In this document: in pieces, positions 9,700 through 17,305 of the stretch | Layout of the letters: each line of letters begins with the position of its first letter | How positions within the stretch are numbered: the first letter of the stretch is position 1 | Assembly (NCBI GenBank): GCA_003162995.1 | Contig: PLUZ01000232.1 | Location: 1 to 26,681, forward strand | Length of the DNA stretch: 26,681 nucleotides | From: Methylocapsa sp. | GTDB lineage: Bacteria; Pseudomonadota; Alphaproteobacteria; Rhizobiales; Beijerinckiaceae | Direction of reading: 5' to 3' | The notes under the pieces: model-generated | What the model was told of the DNA's origin: nothing | Database searches by the model: none | What the model saw: only the letters and a program-made list of their open reading frames with translations | Translations under genes and position numbers: made by a program

Positions 9700-10451
9700 C
9701 AGCGATCGGATCTGACGCCGTATTAACAGCCTTTGTTTTGTTTTGCCGGATAGGCGGCTGCCTAATGTTGATGCCGGGTTTTTCAAACCAGCGCGTCCCA
9801 CGCAACGTTCGATTGTTCATAGCGTTTTCCGTCACGCTCGCACTGACGCCCCTTCTGTCGGGTGAAATTGAAAAAAATATATCTGGGATAGCTCCGGTGG
9901 CATTGACCAGGCTATTCCTTTCGGAAACCTTGATCGGAACGTTGATTGGATTCCTCGCACGTATTTATTTCGGCGCACTCGAAACACTGGGTGGGGTCAT
10001 TGCGATGTCTATCGGTCTGACTAGCGCGCTCGCGGGTCCGATCGAGGAAAACGAACCCCTGCCGGCGATCTCCACCATGATCTCTCTTACCGCAATGGCG
10101 CTTATTTTTTTCACTGACCTCCATTGGGAAGTTCTGCGCGGGCTCGGCGCTTCCTATTCAGCGCTACCGGTATCGGGATTATTCGATGCACGATTCGATC
10201 TCGTTCAGGTGAGCGATTGCATGACCAAATCGTTTTTGGTTTCCTTACGGATTAGCAGTCCCTTCATTGTCTATGCCCTGATTATCAATTTCTTGATTGG
10301 ACTCGCTGGAAAACTAGCCCCTCAAATTCCGCTTTATTTCATCACGGTTCCAGCAGTAGTTGCAGGCGGATTGTTGCTATTCTACGCATCTTGTGAGCCA
10401 TTCATGCAAATTTTTAATGCGGCTTTCTCGGCCTGGCTAGCTGATGGATGA
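9696..10451 (+). CDS. fliR: Flagellar biosynthesis protein FliR
   Basis: FliR is an integral membrane component of the flagellar export gate and forms a helical complex with FliP and FliQ. The 251 residues contain about six hydrophobic helices. Family features are visible: [20 protein letters not shown] near the N-terminus, the [20 protein letters not shown] block with conserved glycines, and [20 protein letters not shown] with the family N-x-x-x-G-x-x-x-K/R-x-x-PQ pattern. The ATG overlaps the flhA stop. In many rhizobia flhB accompanies fliR; it is not present here and must lie elsewhere. About 125 bases without a supported gene follow before the next open frame. Confidence 0.95.
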   Translation: MTAIGSDAVLTAFVLFCRIGGCLMLMPGFSNQRVPRNVRLFIAFSVTLALTPLLSGEIEKNISGIAPVALTRLFLSETLIGTLIGFLARIYFGALETLGGVIAMSIGLTSALAGPIEENEPLPAISTMISLTAMALIFFTDLHWEVLRGLGASYSALPVSGLFDARFDLVQVSDCMTKSFLVSLRISSPFIVYALIINFLIGLAGKLAPQIPLYFITVPAVVAGGLLLFYASCEPFMQIFNAAFSAWLADG

Positions 10452-10575
10452 GCCCGAACGGATCGCAACCTAATGGACAACTCTTGTGCTGGCGAGGACT
10501 CGCGCATGCCAAGGAGCAGGGCATGTGAGACATTGCTTCGCCAGCGCCACCGCGTCTTGCCAGAAACAGCTATAA

Positions 10576-10962
10576 ATGAGCGAACGACTTCGCAGATCGC
10601 GCCGCGTCCTTGCCGTGCAATCACAGCTCGATAGGTTAGCGCAATGGAGTCTGATTGATCTCCAATCGCGAGCGGTGGTCTTGGGGGATCAACAATGCGG
10701 CCTGGTTCGTTTCATGTCGGAGGAATCTGCAGTTGCTGGAATTTTTTCCTCAACGATGATGCGCAGGCTGCAAACCCTAGCAGAAATGCTTGCAACGATC
10801 GCAAGCGAACAGGACGTGCAGAGAGGGCGTCATCTGGAAGAACGCAGACGTCTGCATCGCGCCGAATGGATTGTTACGATTCTTGAAAGCGAGGTGCGGC
10901 GCAAGGAAGCATTGCGTCAACTCGCCGAAATAATCGAAACCGCTCTACAACGCACGTCATAA
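10576..10962 (+). CDS. Small coiled-coil protein, possible FliJ-like flagellar export factor
   Basis: This 128-residue basic protein is almost entirely helical by composition. It has long runs rich in Arg, Glu, Leu and Gln (SERLRRSRRVLAVQSQLDRL and the C-terminal RRLHRAEWIVTILESEVRRK region), as expected of an antiparallel coiled coil. FliJ, which couples the export ATPase to the gate, has this size and composition. The position between fliR and the rod-binding gene supports a flagellar job. No sequence signature is decisive, so the FliJ label is inference. An export chaperone or rod-assembly factor is equally possible. There is no signal peptide or membrane segment. It sits 45 bases before the next gene on the same strand. 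Confidence 0.6.
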   Translation: MSERLRRSRRVLAVQSQLDRLAQWSLIDLQSRAVVLGDQQCGLVRFMSEESAVAGIFSSTMMRRLQTLAEMLATIASEQDVQRGRHLEERRRLHRAEWIVTILESEVRRKEALRQLAEIIETALQRTS

Positions 10963-11007
10963 GCCTCCCGCAAGCTTGCTAAACCACCTTGACCTCATTG
11001 CACTTAA

Positions 11008-11535
11008 ATGCGGGAATCTGCGGTGTCGATAAATTCAGTTTCGGATATCGTTCTGGATGTTGCTAGGGCGGCTGATCCAGTGAGATCTCGAGCGGCGGCC
11101 GATAAGCTTTCGAGCGGGGAGGCCGCCAATCAAGCCTCGAGCAGTGGTTTCGACGATGCGTTAACCAATGCTACCATGGCACTGCAAGCATCACAAAACA
11201 ACGTCGTCAGTGGCGGCACGAAATCCTCCCAAATACTTCCCCTCCTGGATGCCAGAACGAAAGCATATAAAGGCCTGGAACAACTCGTATTGAAGAACCT
11301 TATGGAAAACATGATTCCCAAGGACTCCGTGGCCTTTTTCGGCACCGGCACCGCGGGTGATATCTGGCGATCATTCCTGGCGGATCAATTGGCAACGCAG
11401 GTTGGAAAAACTGTCGATCTTGGCATCGTTCATAAGCCAACGGCGGCGCCCAATTCACTCTTAAGCCGAGGACCTGTCCATAACCGTGTTCAATTGATCA
11501 CGCATGGTGGTCCTTCACTTTATGGATGGTCGTGA
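11008..11535 (+). CDS. Rod-binding protein, FlgJ N-terminal / CheL type
   Basis: The C-terminal half (about residues 85-145) fits the rod-binding domain that caps and guides assembly of the flagellar rod. LEQLVLKNLMENMIP is followed by FFGTGTAGDIWRSFLADQLA and then the GKTVDLGI motif. As in alphaproteobacterial CheL, there is no muramidase domain, so the protein is 175 residues rather than over 300. The N-terminal 80 residues are low-complexity and poorly conserved. The ATG at 11008 has a weak upstream site; a GTG at 11023 with GGGA upstream is an alternative. The lytic function needed to breach the peptidoglycan would have to come from a separate enzyme. The 3' end is close to, or slightly overlaps, the next gene. 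Confidence 0.85.
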   Translation: MRESAVSINSVSDIVLDVARAADPVRSRAAADKLSSGEAANQASSSGFDDALTNATMALQASQNNVVSGGTKSSQILPLLDARTKAYKGLEQLVLKNLMENMIPKDSVAFFGTGTAGDIWRSFLADQLATQVGKTVDLGIVHKPTAAPNSLLSRGPVHNRVQLITHGGPSLYGWS

Positions 11536-11542
11536 TTTGCCC

Positions 11543-12043
11543 ATGCAAAGCAGTTACTCGTCCTGGTTTATCGAAAGACAAGCGTCAAATTCCGGCACGG
11601 GTGAGAGTCCGGCTTCGTTGCGGTCGTCACTTCCAAGCACAAAGATGAAGGAATTTGGCAAGGAAGCCCATACAGAAATCATCTTCGATGCCTTCATTAA
11701 TGCCGTTGAGAGACTCGAACGACTTCTCGACAGCGAAACGGCGATGTTAATCGAGCAGCAGCCGATCGCCCTTCACGATTTTAACCACAAGAAACGTCAT
11801 GGGCTCCTCGAATTGAGCCGCGCGATGGATGCGATGCGCGAACTTGATCACGGTTATCCCGGTCGCGATCCTAAAGCGACGTTGGCGCGGTTGCGCATGA
11901 AGCTGCAAAAGAACCTCACGATACTTCAAACGCATTTGGATGCAGTAGGTGCCATTGCCGCAATCATAGCGCGCGCCATTCAACAGCATGAATCCGATGG
12001 CACCTATACTCCTGAACTTGGCGACAATGGCAGGTCCCGATGA
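11543..12043 (+). CDS. FlgN-like flagellar chaperone candidate
   Basis: This 166-residue helical protein has the layout of FlgN-type chaperones, which hold hook-associated proteins FlgK and FlgL before export. A long amphipathic helix (FDAFINAVERLERLLDSETAMLIEQ) precedes a lysine-rich turn (HDFNHKKRHGLLELSRAM). A second helix pair includes RLRMKLQKNLTILQTHLDAV. The start is uncertain. An ATG at 11504 would overlap the rod-binding gene by 32 bases; the ATG at 11543, eight bases past that stop, is preferred here although its ribosome binding site is weak. It overlaps the following gene by ATGA at 12040. Position and fold pattern support the call; no catalytic signature exists for this family. 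Confidence 0.7.
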   Translation: MQSSYSSWFIERQASNSGTGESPASLRSSLPSTKMKEFGKEAHTEIIFDAFINAVERLERLLDSETAMLIEQQPIALHDFNHKKRHGLLELSRAMDAMRELDHGYPGRDPKATLARLRMKLQKNLTILQTHLDAVGAIAAIIARAIQQHESDGTYTPELGDNGRSR

Positions 12044-12489
12044 TGCGGCTAATTGCCAGTTGCGTTTGGATTATCGTCGTTACTTCGGCTTCGGCCTATG
12101 TGAGCTCAACGTGGAGATCCCGGGTTGCCGATAGCGAAATTCCCGTGAAAAGGGTGGGATATCTCGAACGAAAAAAGACAATGCCAATTAATGTTCCGAT
12201 GATCGCGAACGGGAATGTCGAAGGGTATATCGTCGCACAGTTCATTTATCTCGCAGATACTAAATATTTGCAGGAATTGTCCGTTCCACCCGACGATTTC
12301 ATAACCGACGAGGCCTTTCGTGAACTTTATACTGGCGAAGTGGATTTCAACCATTTGCAAAAATATGACTTGCAGGGCCTGACCAAAGTGCTCGCTCAAA
12401 AGATCAATCAGCGTCTGGGGAGGGAGATTATCAAGGACGTTCTCGTGGAGGAATTTACTTATGTGCCGAAGCGGGACATCTCAAGATAA
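12040..12489 (+). CDS. Membrane-anchored FliL-like flagellar basal-body protein
   Basis: This 149-residue protein starts with a single hydrophobic segment (about residues 4-20) followed by a periplasmic domain, the topology of FliL, which supports stator function at the motor. The domain shows VEGYIVAQFIYLADTK (a beta strand pair) and ends with a helix and strand: YDLQGLTKVLAQKINQRLG, then IIKDVLVEEFTYVPK. The closing pattern resembles the FliL C-terminal end (helix, then a V.DVL...F strand). It is shorter and more divergent than classical FliL, so it may be a parallel family restricted to this order. The start overlaps the upstream chaperone-like gene by four bases, which places it firmly in the flagellar operon. 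Confidence 0.65.
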   Translation: MMRLIASCVWIIVVTSASAYVSSTWRSRVADSEIPVKRVGYLERKKTMPINVPMIANGNVEGYIVAQFIYLADTKYLQELSVPPDDFITDEAFRELYTGEVDFNHLQKYDLQGLTKVLAQKINQRLGREIIKDVLVEEFTYVPKRDISR

Positions 12490-12497
12490 GTTCATTT

Positions 12498-12629
12498 ATG
12501 CTTCTTCAGAGCACTTTGCCATTGAGAGAGATTTTTGGCGGGGTCGCATGTCTGGCGTCCCTCGTGCTCTTCTTTGAAGAGTTTCGTTCATCGGGCATTT
12601 CTGATGCTCGATATTGTCTGGTAATCTAA
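12498..12629 (+). CDS. Possible 43-residue membrane peptide
   Basis: A short open frame starts eight bases after the preceding stop and ends 19 bases before the next gene, fitting the gap neatly. The middle (FGGVACLASLVLFFEEF) is hydrophobic enough for one membrane helix. The ribosome binding site is weak (AAGATAAG). I do not recognise it. It may simply be chance spacer coding. Confidence 0.2.
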   Translation: MLLQSTLPLREIFGGVACLASLVLFFEEFRSSGISDARYCLVI

Positions 12630-12648
12630 CTGGTGAAAGGTCGATCCG

Positions 12649-13080
12649 ATGATTTTCGACAGGCTTACGTGGGTTGGTTTTATGATCGTGGCGTTGGGCT
12701 GGGCGCTTCTCTTTTCCACGCCTCAGCTGGCCGAGCTTCTCGCTAGCTTTACTGGGCGCTCTATGAACGCCGGCTATCTCAACTTACCAACTATCGCATT
12801 TTGCACGATTCTCACTGGATTTGGAGTAGCAATCCTAGGCGCTTTGCAAACCGGATTTGGCGCGTTGAACAAATTTTTTGAATCTGTGCTTGAGAGAACC
12901 TCCAAATCGGGTGCGAACTCACGCGCAAATCGTCCGCAGCAACCAAGGAAAATTATTGAACGCGGCTGGTTGAAGGACCGTGCCTATGTGCTGTTCATGG
13001 ATGGGAGCGTGGAAATAGAGACCATGTTGGGGCGGCGCTTGTTTCCATTGCTTCAGGATGCACAGGAGTTCATCGCTTAA
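12649..13080 (+). CDS. Unrecognised two-helix membrane protein in the flagellar operon
   Basis: This 143-residue protein has two hydrophobic segments, about residues 8-30 (WVGFMIVALGWALLF region) and 48-72 (PTIAFCTILTGFGVAILGAL). A basic, proline-containing linker and a small C-terminal domain follow, the latter reading ERGWLKDRAYVLFMDGSVEIETMLGRRLFP. That tail has the look of a small beta domain on the cytoplasmic side. The ATG has GAAAGG about ten bases upstream. No family is recognised. Its place downstream of the flagellar genes, in the same direction and with short gaps, suggests a motility-related role; this is guilt by association only. Confidence 0.7.
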   Translation: MIFDRLTWVGFMIVALGWALLFSTPQLAELLASFTGRSMNAGYLNLPTIAFCTILTGFGVAILGALQTGFGALNKFFESVLERTSKSGANSRANRPQQPRKIIERGWLKDRAYVLFMDGSVEIETMLGRRLFPLLQDAQEFIA

Positions 13081-13150
13081 GGTGTCTATATGTTCTGGAC
13101 AGGTACGCGCTTTTGTCTCTTGTAGCCAAAGGATTTGATCGGCCTTGGAA

Positions 13151-13834
13151 ATGATCAGAAACAAACAGCACAGACGAATTGGCTCGACGAAAGCGCGACT
13201 ACCCCAACTTGGCAGCCAGCGGAGGAGCACCGTTACCGATACGGCAGAACGCCGGTTCTCAAGACAGCGTTCATCGGAGAATATAAATGCCATTCCCGCC
13301 AAGGTGCTTGGCTTCACGGTCGATCATGGACTGATCGCGGCGGGCGTTGCTGCGGCGATCGGTTCGGCAACCTTCGCTACTATCATGATCAGTCAAAATA
13401 GCCTTCCGGTGATGCTTAAGGGAACCGAATATCCTGAAATCTTCGAGCGGTCTTTTCGCGCTCGACCCCATCGCTCGGATGTTCACGCCACCAACCCGAA
13501 TAGCCGGCCTATCGACTATCGAACCATTGACTATAATGTCACCGGTTCGATTTCGAAGGGCGACAGTGGAAAGGCCGCACAAATCGCACCGCCCACGTTT
13601 AACAACGACGTGAGCGCGGTATCCGCAAGCGACAGCACAAACAACACCTATGTCTTGCGCTTTGTCCACAAGGAAGCTGCACTTCTACAGAGCAACCGCG
13701 GTTTCTACGTTGCAAGGCGAGGCACGATGCTGCCCGGTGCTGGCAAGGTTCTGTCGATCACAAGGTATGGTGATAAGTGGATCCTTGTTACATCGAAAAA
13801 AACTTTTGCCGAAGCCGGGAATAATTTGCCGTAG
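13151..13834 (+). CDS. Unrecognised single-pass membrane protein with a small C-terminal beta domain
   Basis: This protein of about 227 residues starts from ATG 13151; a TTG six bases earlier is also possible. A basic N-terminal stretch of about 50 residues is followed by one membrane helix (LIAAGVAAAIGSATFATIMI), a low-complexity linker, and a C-terminal domain of about 60 residues reading LQSNRGFYVARRGTMLPGAG and KVLSITRYGDKWILVTSK. The last pattern (a strand with G-x-x-LPGAG, then R-x-G-x-W-x-x-VTS) reads like a compact SH3-like periplasmic barrel. The start has no good ribosome binding site and lies 70 bases after the previous gene. It is the last gene of the apparent flagellar run. The function is unknown. 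Confidence 0.7.
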   Translation: MIRNKQHRRIGSTKARLPQLGSQRRSTVTDTAERRFSRQRSSENINAIPAKVLGFTVDHGLIAAGVAAAIGSATFATIMISQNSLPVMLKGTEYPEIFERSFRARPHRSDVHATNPNSRPIDYRTIDYNVTGSISKGDSGKAAQIAPPTFNNDVSAVSASDSTNNTYVLRFVHKEAALLQSNRGFYVARRGTMLPGAGKVLSITRYGDKWILVTSKKTFAEAGNNLP

Positions 13835-14326
13835 GTGAGATCTCGTATGGCATTGCGAGTGCCAGTCCATCAAACTATTGCATCGTTGGCTCCATTTGAC
13901 TCCACCATCAGTCTCATATGATTTCCAGGTCATATGATTTTCAGGCGATTCGTTCCGAGCGATGGGCTTTGCCCCCATGGACCCGGCTCGGGTTAGGGTT
14001 CTCTTGTGATGCTTGACGGTGCGACGCATCATTGGCGGATGATTTTCTCTTCGCGTTCCTTGAGTGTGGCGGTGGACTCGTGGATGATTGGCTCGTCGAC
14101 GAGAGTTCAAGGTGGGTTCGGCGGCCCATAGTTCAGGACTGCAGGGTAGCAAATTAAAGAAATGAATGTGCCGCTAAGGAGCTTTGGACCCGCCGCACCG
14201 AGCTATCGCGCATTGTCGAGCATACGCATGGTGATCCGCCTGACACCTGCTACAGCATCGAGAGCGCAAGGTCCGGCTATAGCCTCAAATTTTCGGAAGC
14301 TCCGGACACACGGCTAACAAAACGGG
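13835..14326. other. Gene-poor stretch with a tandem duplication and a possible gene scrap
   Basis: About 490 bases follow the flagellar run. The minus-strand frames here are rich in Arg, His and Pro and look like chance. Between about 14150 and 14326 a plus-strand frame without a start reads KELWTRRTELSRIVEHTHG and onward in protein-like fashion. It could be the tail of a decayed gene, but I cannot name it. A 16-base tandem duplication lies at 13914-13945. No terminator hairpin with a U-run was found. Confidence 0.3.
13914..13945. repeat. Abutting 16-base tandem duplication
   Basis: TCATATGATTTCCAGG at 13914-13929 is followed directly by TCATATGATTTTCAGG at 13930-13945, with one mismatch. 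Each copy contains the palindrome CATATG. It looks like a slippage duplication in non-coding DNA, although a doubled protein-binding site is possible. Confidence 0.7.
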
Positions 14327-14881
14327 TCAACCTTCCTTGTTTGGCTTTTGAGCTTCCACATACAAGCTTTCTTCGCGCCGCACTTCCTGGTCCTTAATTA
14401 GCTTCTCGTCAGTGCCGCAGCCAAATTCGATCTCTCGAATATTTGTGAACCCGCATTCCGCAGCTACTTCCATCATCAGGCTTACATCCCAAACGGATCG
14501 GTGTTCGAAATGCTGGGCCGCCACTGAAACTGCCACCGGCCGCCGTTGATATTTGTCCTTCAGATGTTCAAAGCGGATGAATTTATCTATGTCCGGCACG
14601 GAAATCCTAAGCCACGCACCCGGCTTTAGCGGGCGATAACACTCGCCAATTGCAAATATTGCGTCTTTGTAACTTAAGTGCTCAAGGACATGTTCCGTAA
14701 AAATTCCGTCCCAATAATTATCCGGACATTTCCACGGCTTGGTCGCGTCCATGACCCACTCCGGCCGAGAAAATCCGTGAAGAATCCAACCAAAAGTATA
14801 AAAGTCCGCATTGACCCACTCCGGATATCTGACCGGCCCGCAGCCATGATATGGAATTATGAGAGACTTGAAAAGATTTGG
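14327..14881 (-). pseudogene. SAM-dependent methyltransferase, 5' end lost
   Basis: The minus-strand frame is open from just after a TAG at 14884-14882 down to the stop at 14327. Read through, it is a class I methyltransferase. Motif I is GCGPVRYPEWVNADFY, then FTEHVLEHLSYKDA (motif III region), then YRPLKPGAWLRISVPDIDKF. The first ATG (14752) lies after motif I, so a protein starting there (141 residues) would lack the SAM-binding loop. No ATG, GTG or TTG exists between the TAG and motif I. In the neighbouring frame upstream, VRTYQHWVAKSFQ reads as a plausible continuation, which suggests a frameshift near 14860. Such enzymes usually act in polysaccharide or lipid modification. I judge it a broken gene; the alternative is a start at a non-standard codon. 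Confidence 0.65.
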
Positions 14882-15069
14882 CTACCCAATGTTGGTATGT
14901 CCTGACACCGAGAACGCCTACGTTCGATAGAGCTCTCGCTGATCAAACGCACGTCTTTGCCCGCCCAAGCGTCCATTCTGACACGAACAGAATTAGTATA
15001 AACTATGTAATTTAGTACGGGAAGTCGCACTCAACACGACCAGGCCGGCCGCTTTCTTCCAGAGAAATC

Positions 15070-15408
15070 TCAAAAACAGCGAATTTCGGCCTCTGCCTCG
15101 GCCCGGTGCAGATCAGCGAGCATGGATTTCGATTGCTCGCTCGCGCGAAACATCGTTCCGATCTGACCATGCACCTGATTCATGCTCGCCACGGTCTGGG
15201 CGGCCACATAGCGGTCATAGGGCAGCAACGACGCAATGACATCGATCGAACAAGAACAGCGCCTCAGCATATCAGGGGTTTCGCCATTGGTCTTCATGCA
15301 GACGAAAACATAATCAGCGCGCGCCTCGGTGGGGTAATCGTTGGTGTCCGCTGCGGCTACGGACGCATATGTGGCAAGGATCAGAAGGATAGCGCCAGCG
15401 CGCTTCAT
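15070..15408 (-). CDS. Small secreted four-cysteine protein of unknown function
   Basis: This 112-residue protein has a clear signal peptide (MKRAGAILLILATYASVAAA, cleavage near A20), which is why the ATG at 15408 is preferred over the one at 15429. The mature part is helical and acidic-basic, with four cysteines at positions 37 (YVFVCMKTNGE), 51 and 53 (LRRCSCSIDV) and 111 (at the C-terminus). They could form two periplasmic disulfides. C51-S-C53 is not a CxxCH haem site, so this is not a cytochrome c. I have an impression of similar proteins in methylotrophic and rhizobial genomes, but cannot name a family. It is isolated, with gaps on both sides. Confidence 0.7.
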   Translation of the reverse strand: MKRAGAILLILATYASVAAADTNDYPTEARADYVFVCMKTNGETPDMLRRCSCSIDVIASLLPYDRYVAAQTVASMNQVHGQIGTMFRASEQSKSMLADLHRAEAEAEIRCF

Positions 15409-16217
15409 TGTTTTGCTTTCGTCTCTCATAAAATTGATGAATCAAGGTAACCGTTTTCGTGAACCGCAGCGCCTAGCGTGTGTCCTTTCAGTGTCTACAA
15501 GCCTTGTGGCGCCGCCGCCGGTTGCCGCGCTGTCCTTATGTGTCGGGCAACACCCTCCGGCGCTAGACTGGATTGTAATTATGATCCCAAATTTCCAGCA
15601 TAGGCAAAGGATTGTGTTGCTCTGGATATGCTATCCGGTGGTGGTTAGAAATTAGATTTTGACCATTTACGCTACAAAAGCAACCCAGTTGCGGCTCTCT
15701 TTTGCATATCGACGAAGCGTGCATTTGACTGCGCGCCGAACACCCCAACAATGTCTCTAGCGGCATCACTGAAGAGGACTGTACCGATGATGGGAGAAAA
15801 TACCGAATGCTACATGTGATCGAGGAATTCACTCATGACTGCCCATAGGCTTCAAGACCGCTTCGATCACGCCCGCAAGCACATAGAGGAACGGCGACAT
15901 CAAGCCTTTCAACACACATCTGCGCGACGCGCAGATCATCATTGAATGTGGCGACGTCATGACAATGAGGCACGGCCGCATGGTTCTTTAGCGTTAGCAA
16001 GCTGCCACGCCTGCCGTCCCCAGTGTGATTGAACAGCGCAACACTGGCATCTTGAAGTCTAGCTTAACCGCGACTGTGAAACATTCTCCAAATGTTTCCC
16101 AGACTGACCGCGCGGGCTGAATCAAATTTCCCCTAAGTGCTCTCTCACCATTATTCACTTTTATTTTTGGCGGCTTTGAGCCACATTGCGGGTCACACAA
16201 CCGTGATAAGGCTCACC
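15409..16217. other. Intergenic region upstream of the Calvin-cycle operon
   Basis: About 800 bases contain no supported gene. Short open frames (plus 15341-15655, minus 15563-15832, minus 15994-16200) lack ribosome binding sites and family features. A divergently transcribed cbbR is commonly found in this position in rhizobial cbb loci; no LysR-type gene or fragment of one could be read on either strand. The right end holds the operon promoter and a perfect inverted repeat at 16078-16098. Confidence 0.45.
16078..16098. promoter_or_regulatory. Perfect inverted repeat upstream of cbbF, candidate operator
   Basis: GAAACATT and AATGTTTC form a perfect eight-base inverted repeat around the spacer CTCCA, ending 119 bases before the cbbF start. 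LysR-type regulators such as CbbR bind dyads at this distance. The symmetric T-N11-A spacing of the LysR consensus is not matched exactly, so assignment to CbbR is only a possibility. Confidence 0.4.
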
Positions 16218-17276
16218 ATGCCACAGCTTGCCGGGACAGAGGATTTCGCAGCCTATCTCGATCAAACGGTGGAACTGGACGCCCGCTTGGACGGAGCCGC
16301 CCAAGTTCTTCGCGCAATCGCGGCGGCCTCCATTGAAATGTCTGAGCTGATTAGTCTCGGACGTCTCTATGGCCAGCTTGGGGCCAGCCGCGCCAGCACG
16401 AATACTGACGGCGATGTTCAGAAAGAACTGGACGTTCTCGCCAACGACATATTCGTTAGCGCTTTCAGGCAGGCACCTGTGGCGGCCATTGTTTCCGAGG
16501 AGCTGAGTGAGCCACTGGTTCTTGATCCTGCTGGATCGCTCGCGGTTGCGATGGATCCGCTCGACGGCTCATCAAATATCGATGCCAATGTTTCGATTGG
16601 CACGATCTTTTCGATTCTTCCCGTGCTCGCCAATGCGAGCAGTGCCGAGGCCCATTTCCTGCAACCAGGTCGGATGCAGATCGGCGCCGGCTTCGTCATT
16701 TATGGGCCACAGACCTCGCTCGTGTTCGCTTTAGGAAGCAATCAAACCCAAATCTTCACTTTGGACCGGCGCGACGGCCGGTTTTATCAGGCGGTATCCG
16801 CTCCCATCATCGCCAGGGAATGCGCCGAATACGCCATAAACGCCTCCAACTACAGGCATTGGGACGCTCCGGTCCGGGCGTTTATTGACGATTGCGTGCA
16901 AGGGGCAGAAGGGCCGCTGAAGCGCAACCACAACATGCGTTGGACAGGCTCGCTCGTCGCCGACGCCTACCGGATCTTGCTACGGGGTGGGATTTTCCTT
17001 TATCCCGGCGATCACCGAGCCGGCTATCAGGACGGGCGGCTGCGGCTCCTTTACGAGGCCAATCCGGTTGCCTTTATCGTCGAACTCGCGGGTGGACTTG
17101 CGACCGACTGCGTGCGTCCCATCCTTGACATTGTCCCTTCAGGCATTCATGCCCGTGTACCACTCGTCTTTGGTTCAGCGGCAACGGTCGAGCTCTTGAC
17201 ATGCTATCATGGCGATCCGCAATTTTCCGCCGACCGCGCACCATTATTCGGCAAACGCGGCCTCATACGTCTTTAG
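16218..17276 (+). CDS. cbbF: Fructose-1,6-/sedoheptulose-1,7-bisphosphatase, class I
   Basis: CbbF removes a phosphate from fructose 1,6-bisphosphate (and usually sedoheptulose 1,7-bisphosphate) in the regeneration phase of the Calvin cycle. The ATG at 16218 follows AAGG by about eight bases and gives 352 residues, the usual size; upstream in-frame ATGs at 16137 would add 27 atypical residues. Metal-binding motifs are VSEELSEP (E94/E95) and AMDPLDGSSN (D113, D116), with the substrate region NHNMRWTGSLVADAYRIL and YPGDHRAGYQDGRLRLLYEA. It is the first gene of the operon, with 29 bases to cbbP. Expression probably depends on a regulator acting at the upstream inverted repeat. The regulator gene is not in the window. 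Confidence 0.96.
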   Translation: MPQLAGTEDFAAYLDQTVELDARLDGAAQVLRAIAAASIEMSELISLGRLYGQLGASRASTNTDGDVQKELDVLANDIFVSAFRQAPVAAIVSEELSEPLVLDPAGSLAVAMDPLDGSSNIDANVSIGTIFSILPVLANASSAEAHFLQPGRMQIGAGFVIYGPQTSLVFALGSNQTQIFTLDRRDGRFYQAVSAPIIARECAEYAINASNYRHWDAPVRAFIDDCVQGAEGPLKRNHNMRWTGSLVADAYRILLRGGIFLYPGDHRAGYQDGRLRLLYEANPVAFIVELAGGLATDCVRPILDIVPSGIHARVPLVFGSAATVELLTCYHGDPQFSADRAPLFGKRGLIRL

Positions 17277-17305
17277 AAAAGCGAGGCTGAAAAGAAGAGG
17301 CTGAA

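Noticed and set aside
13685..14152. 155-codon minus-strand open frame
   Set aside because: It overlaps the end of the plus-strand membrane protein gene, is rich in Arg, His and Pro, and has no domain; it looks like a chance frame.
14150..14326. Start-less plus-strand frame reading KELWTRRTELSRIVEHTHG
   Set aside because: It may be a gene scrap, but no family is recognised and it runs antisense into the methyltransferase frame, so it is not called as a gene.
15563..16200. Minus-strand open frames in the position expected for cbbR
   Set aside because: No helix-turn-helix or LysR-like sequence can be read in them on either strand.
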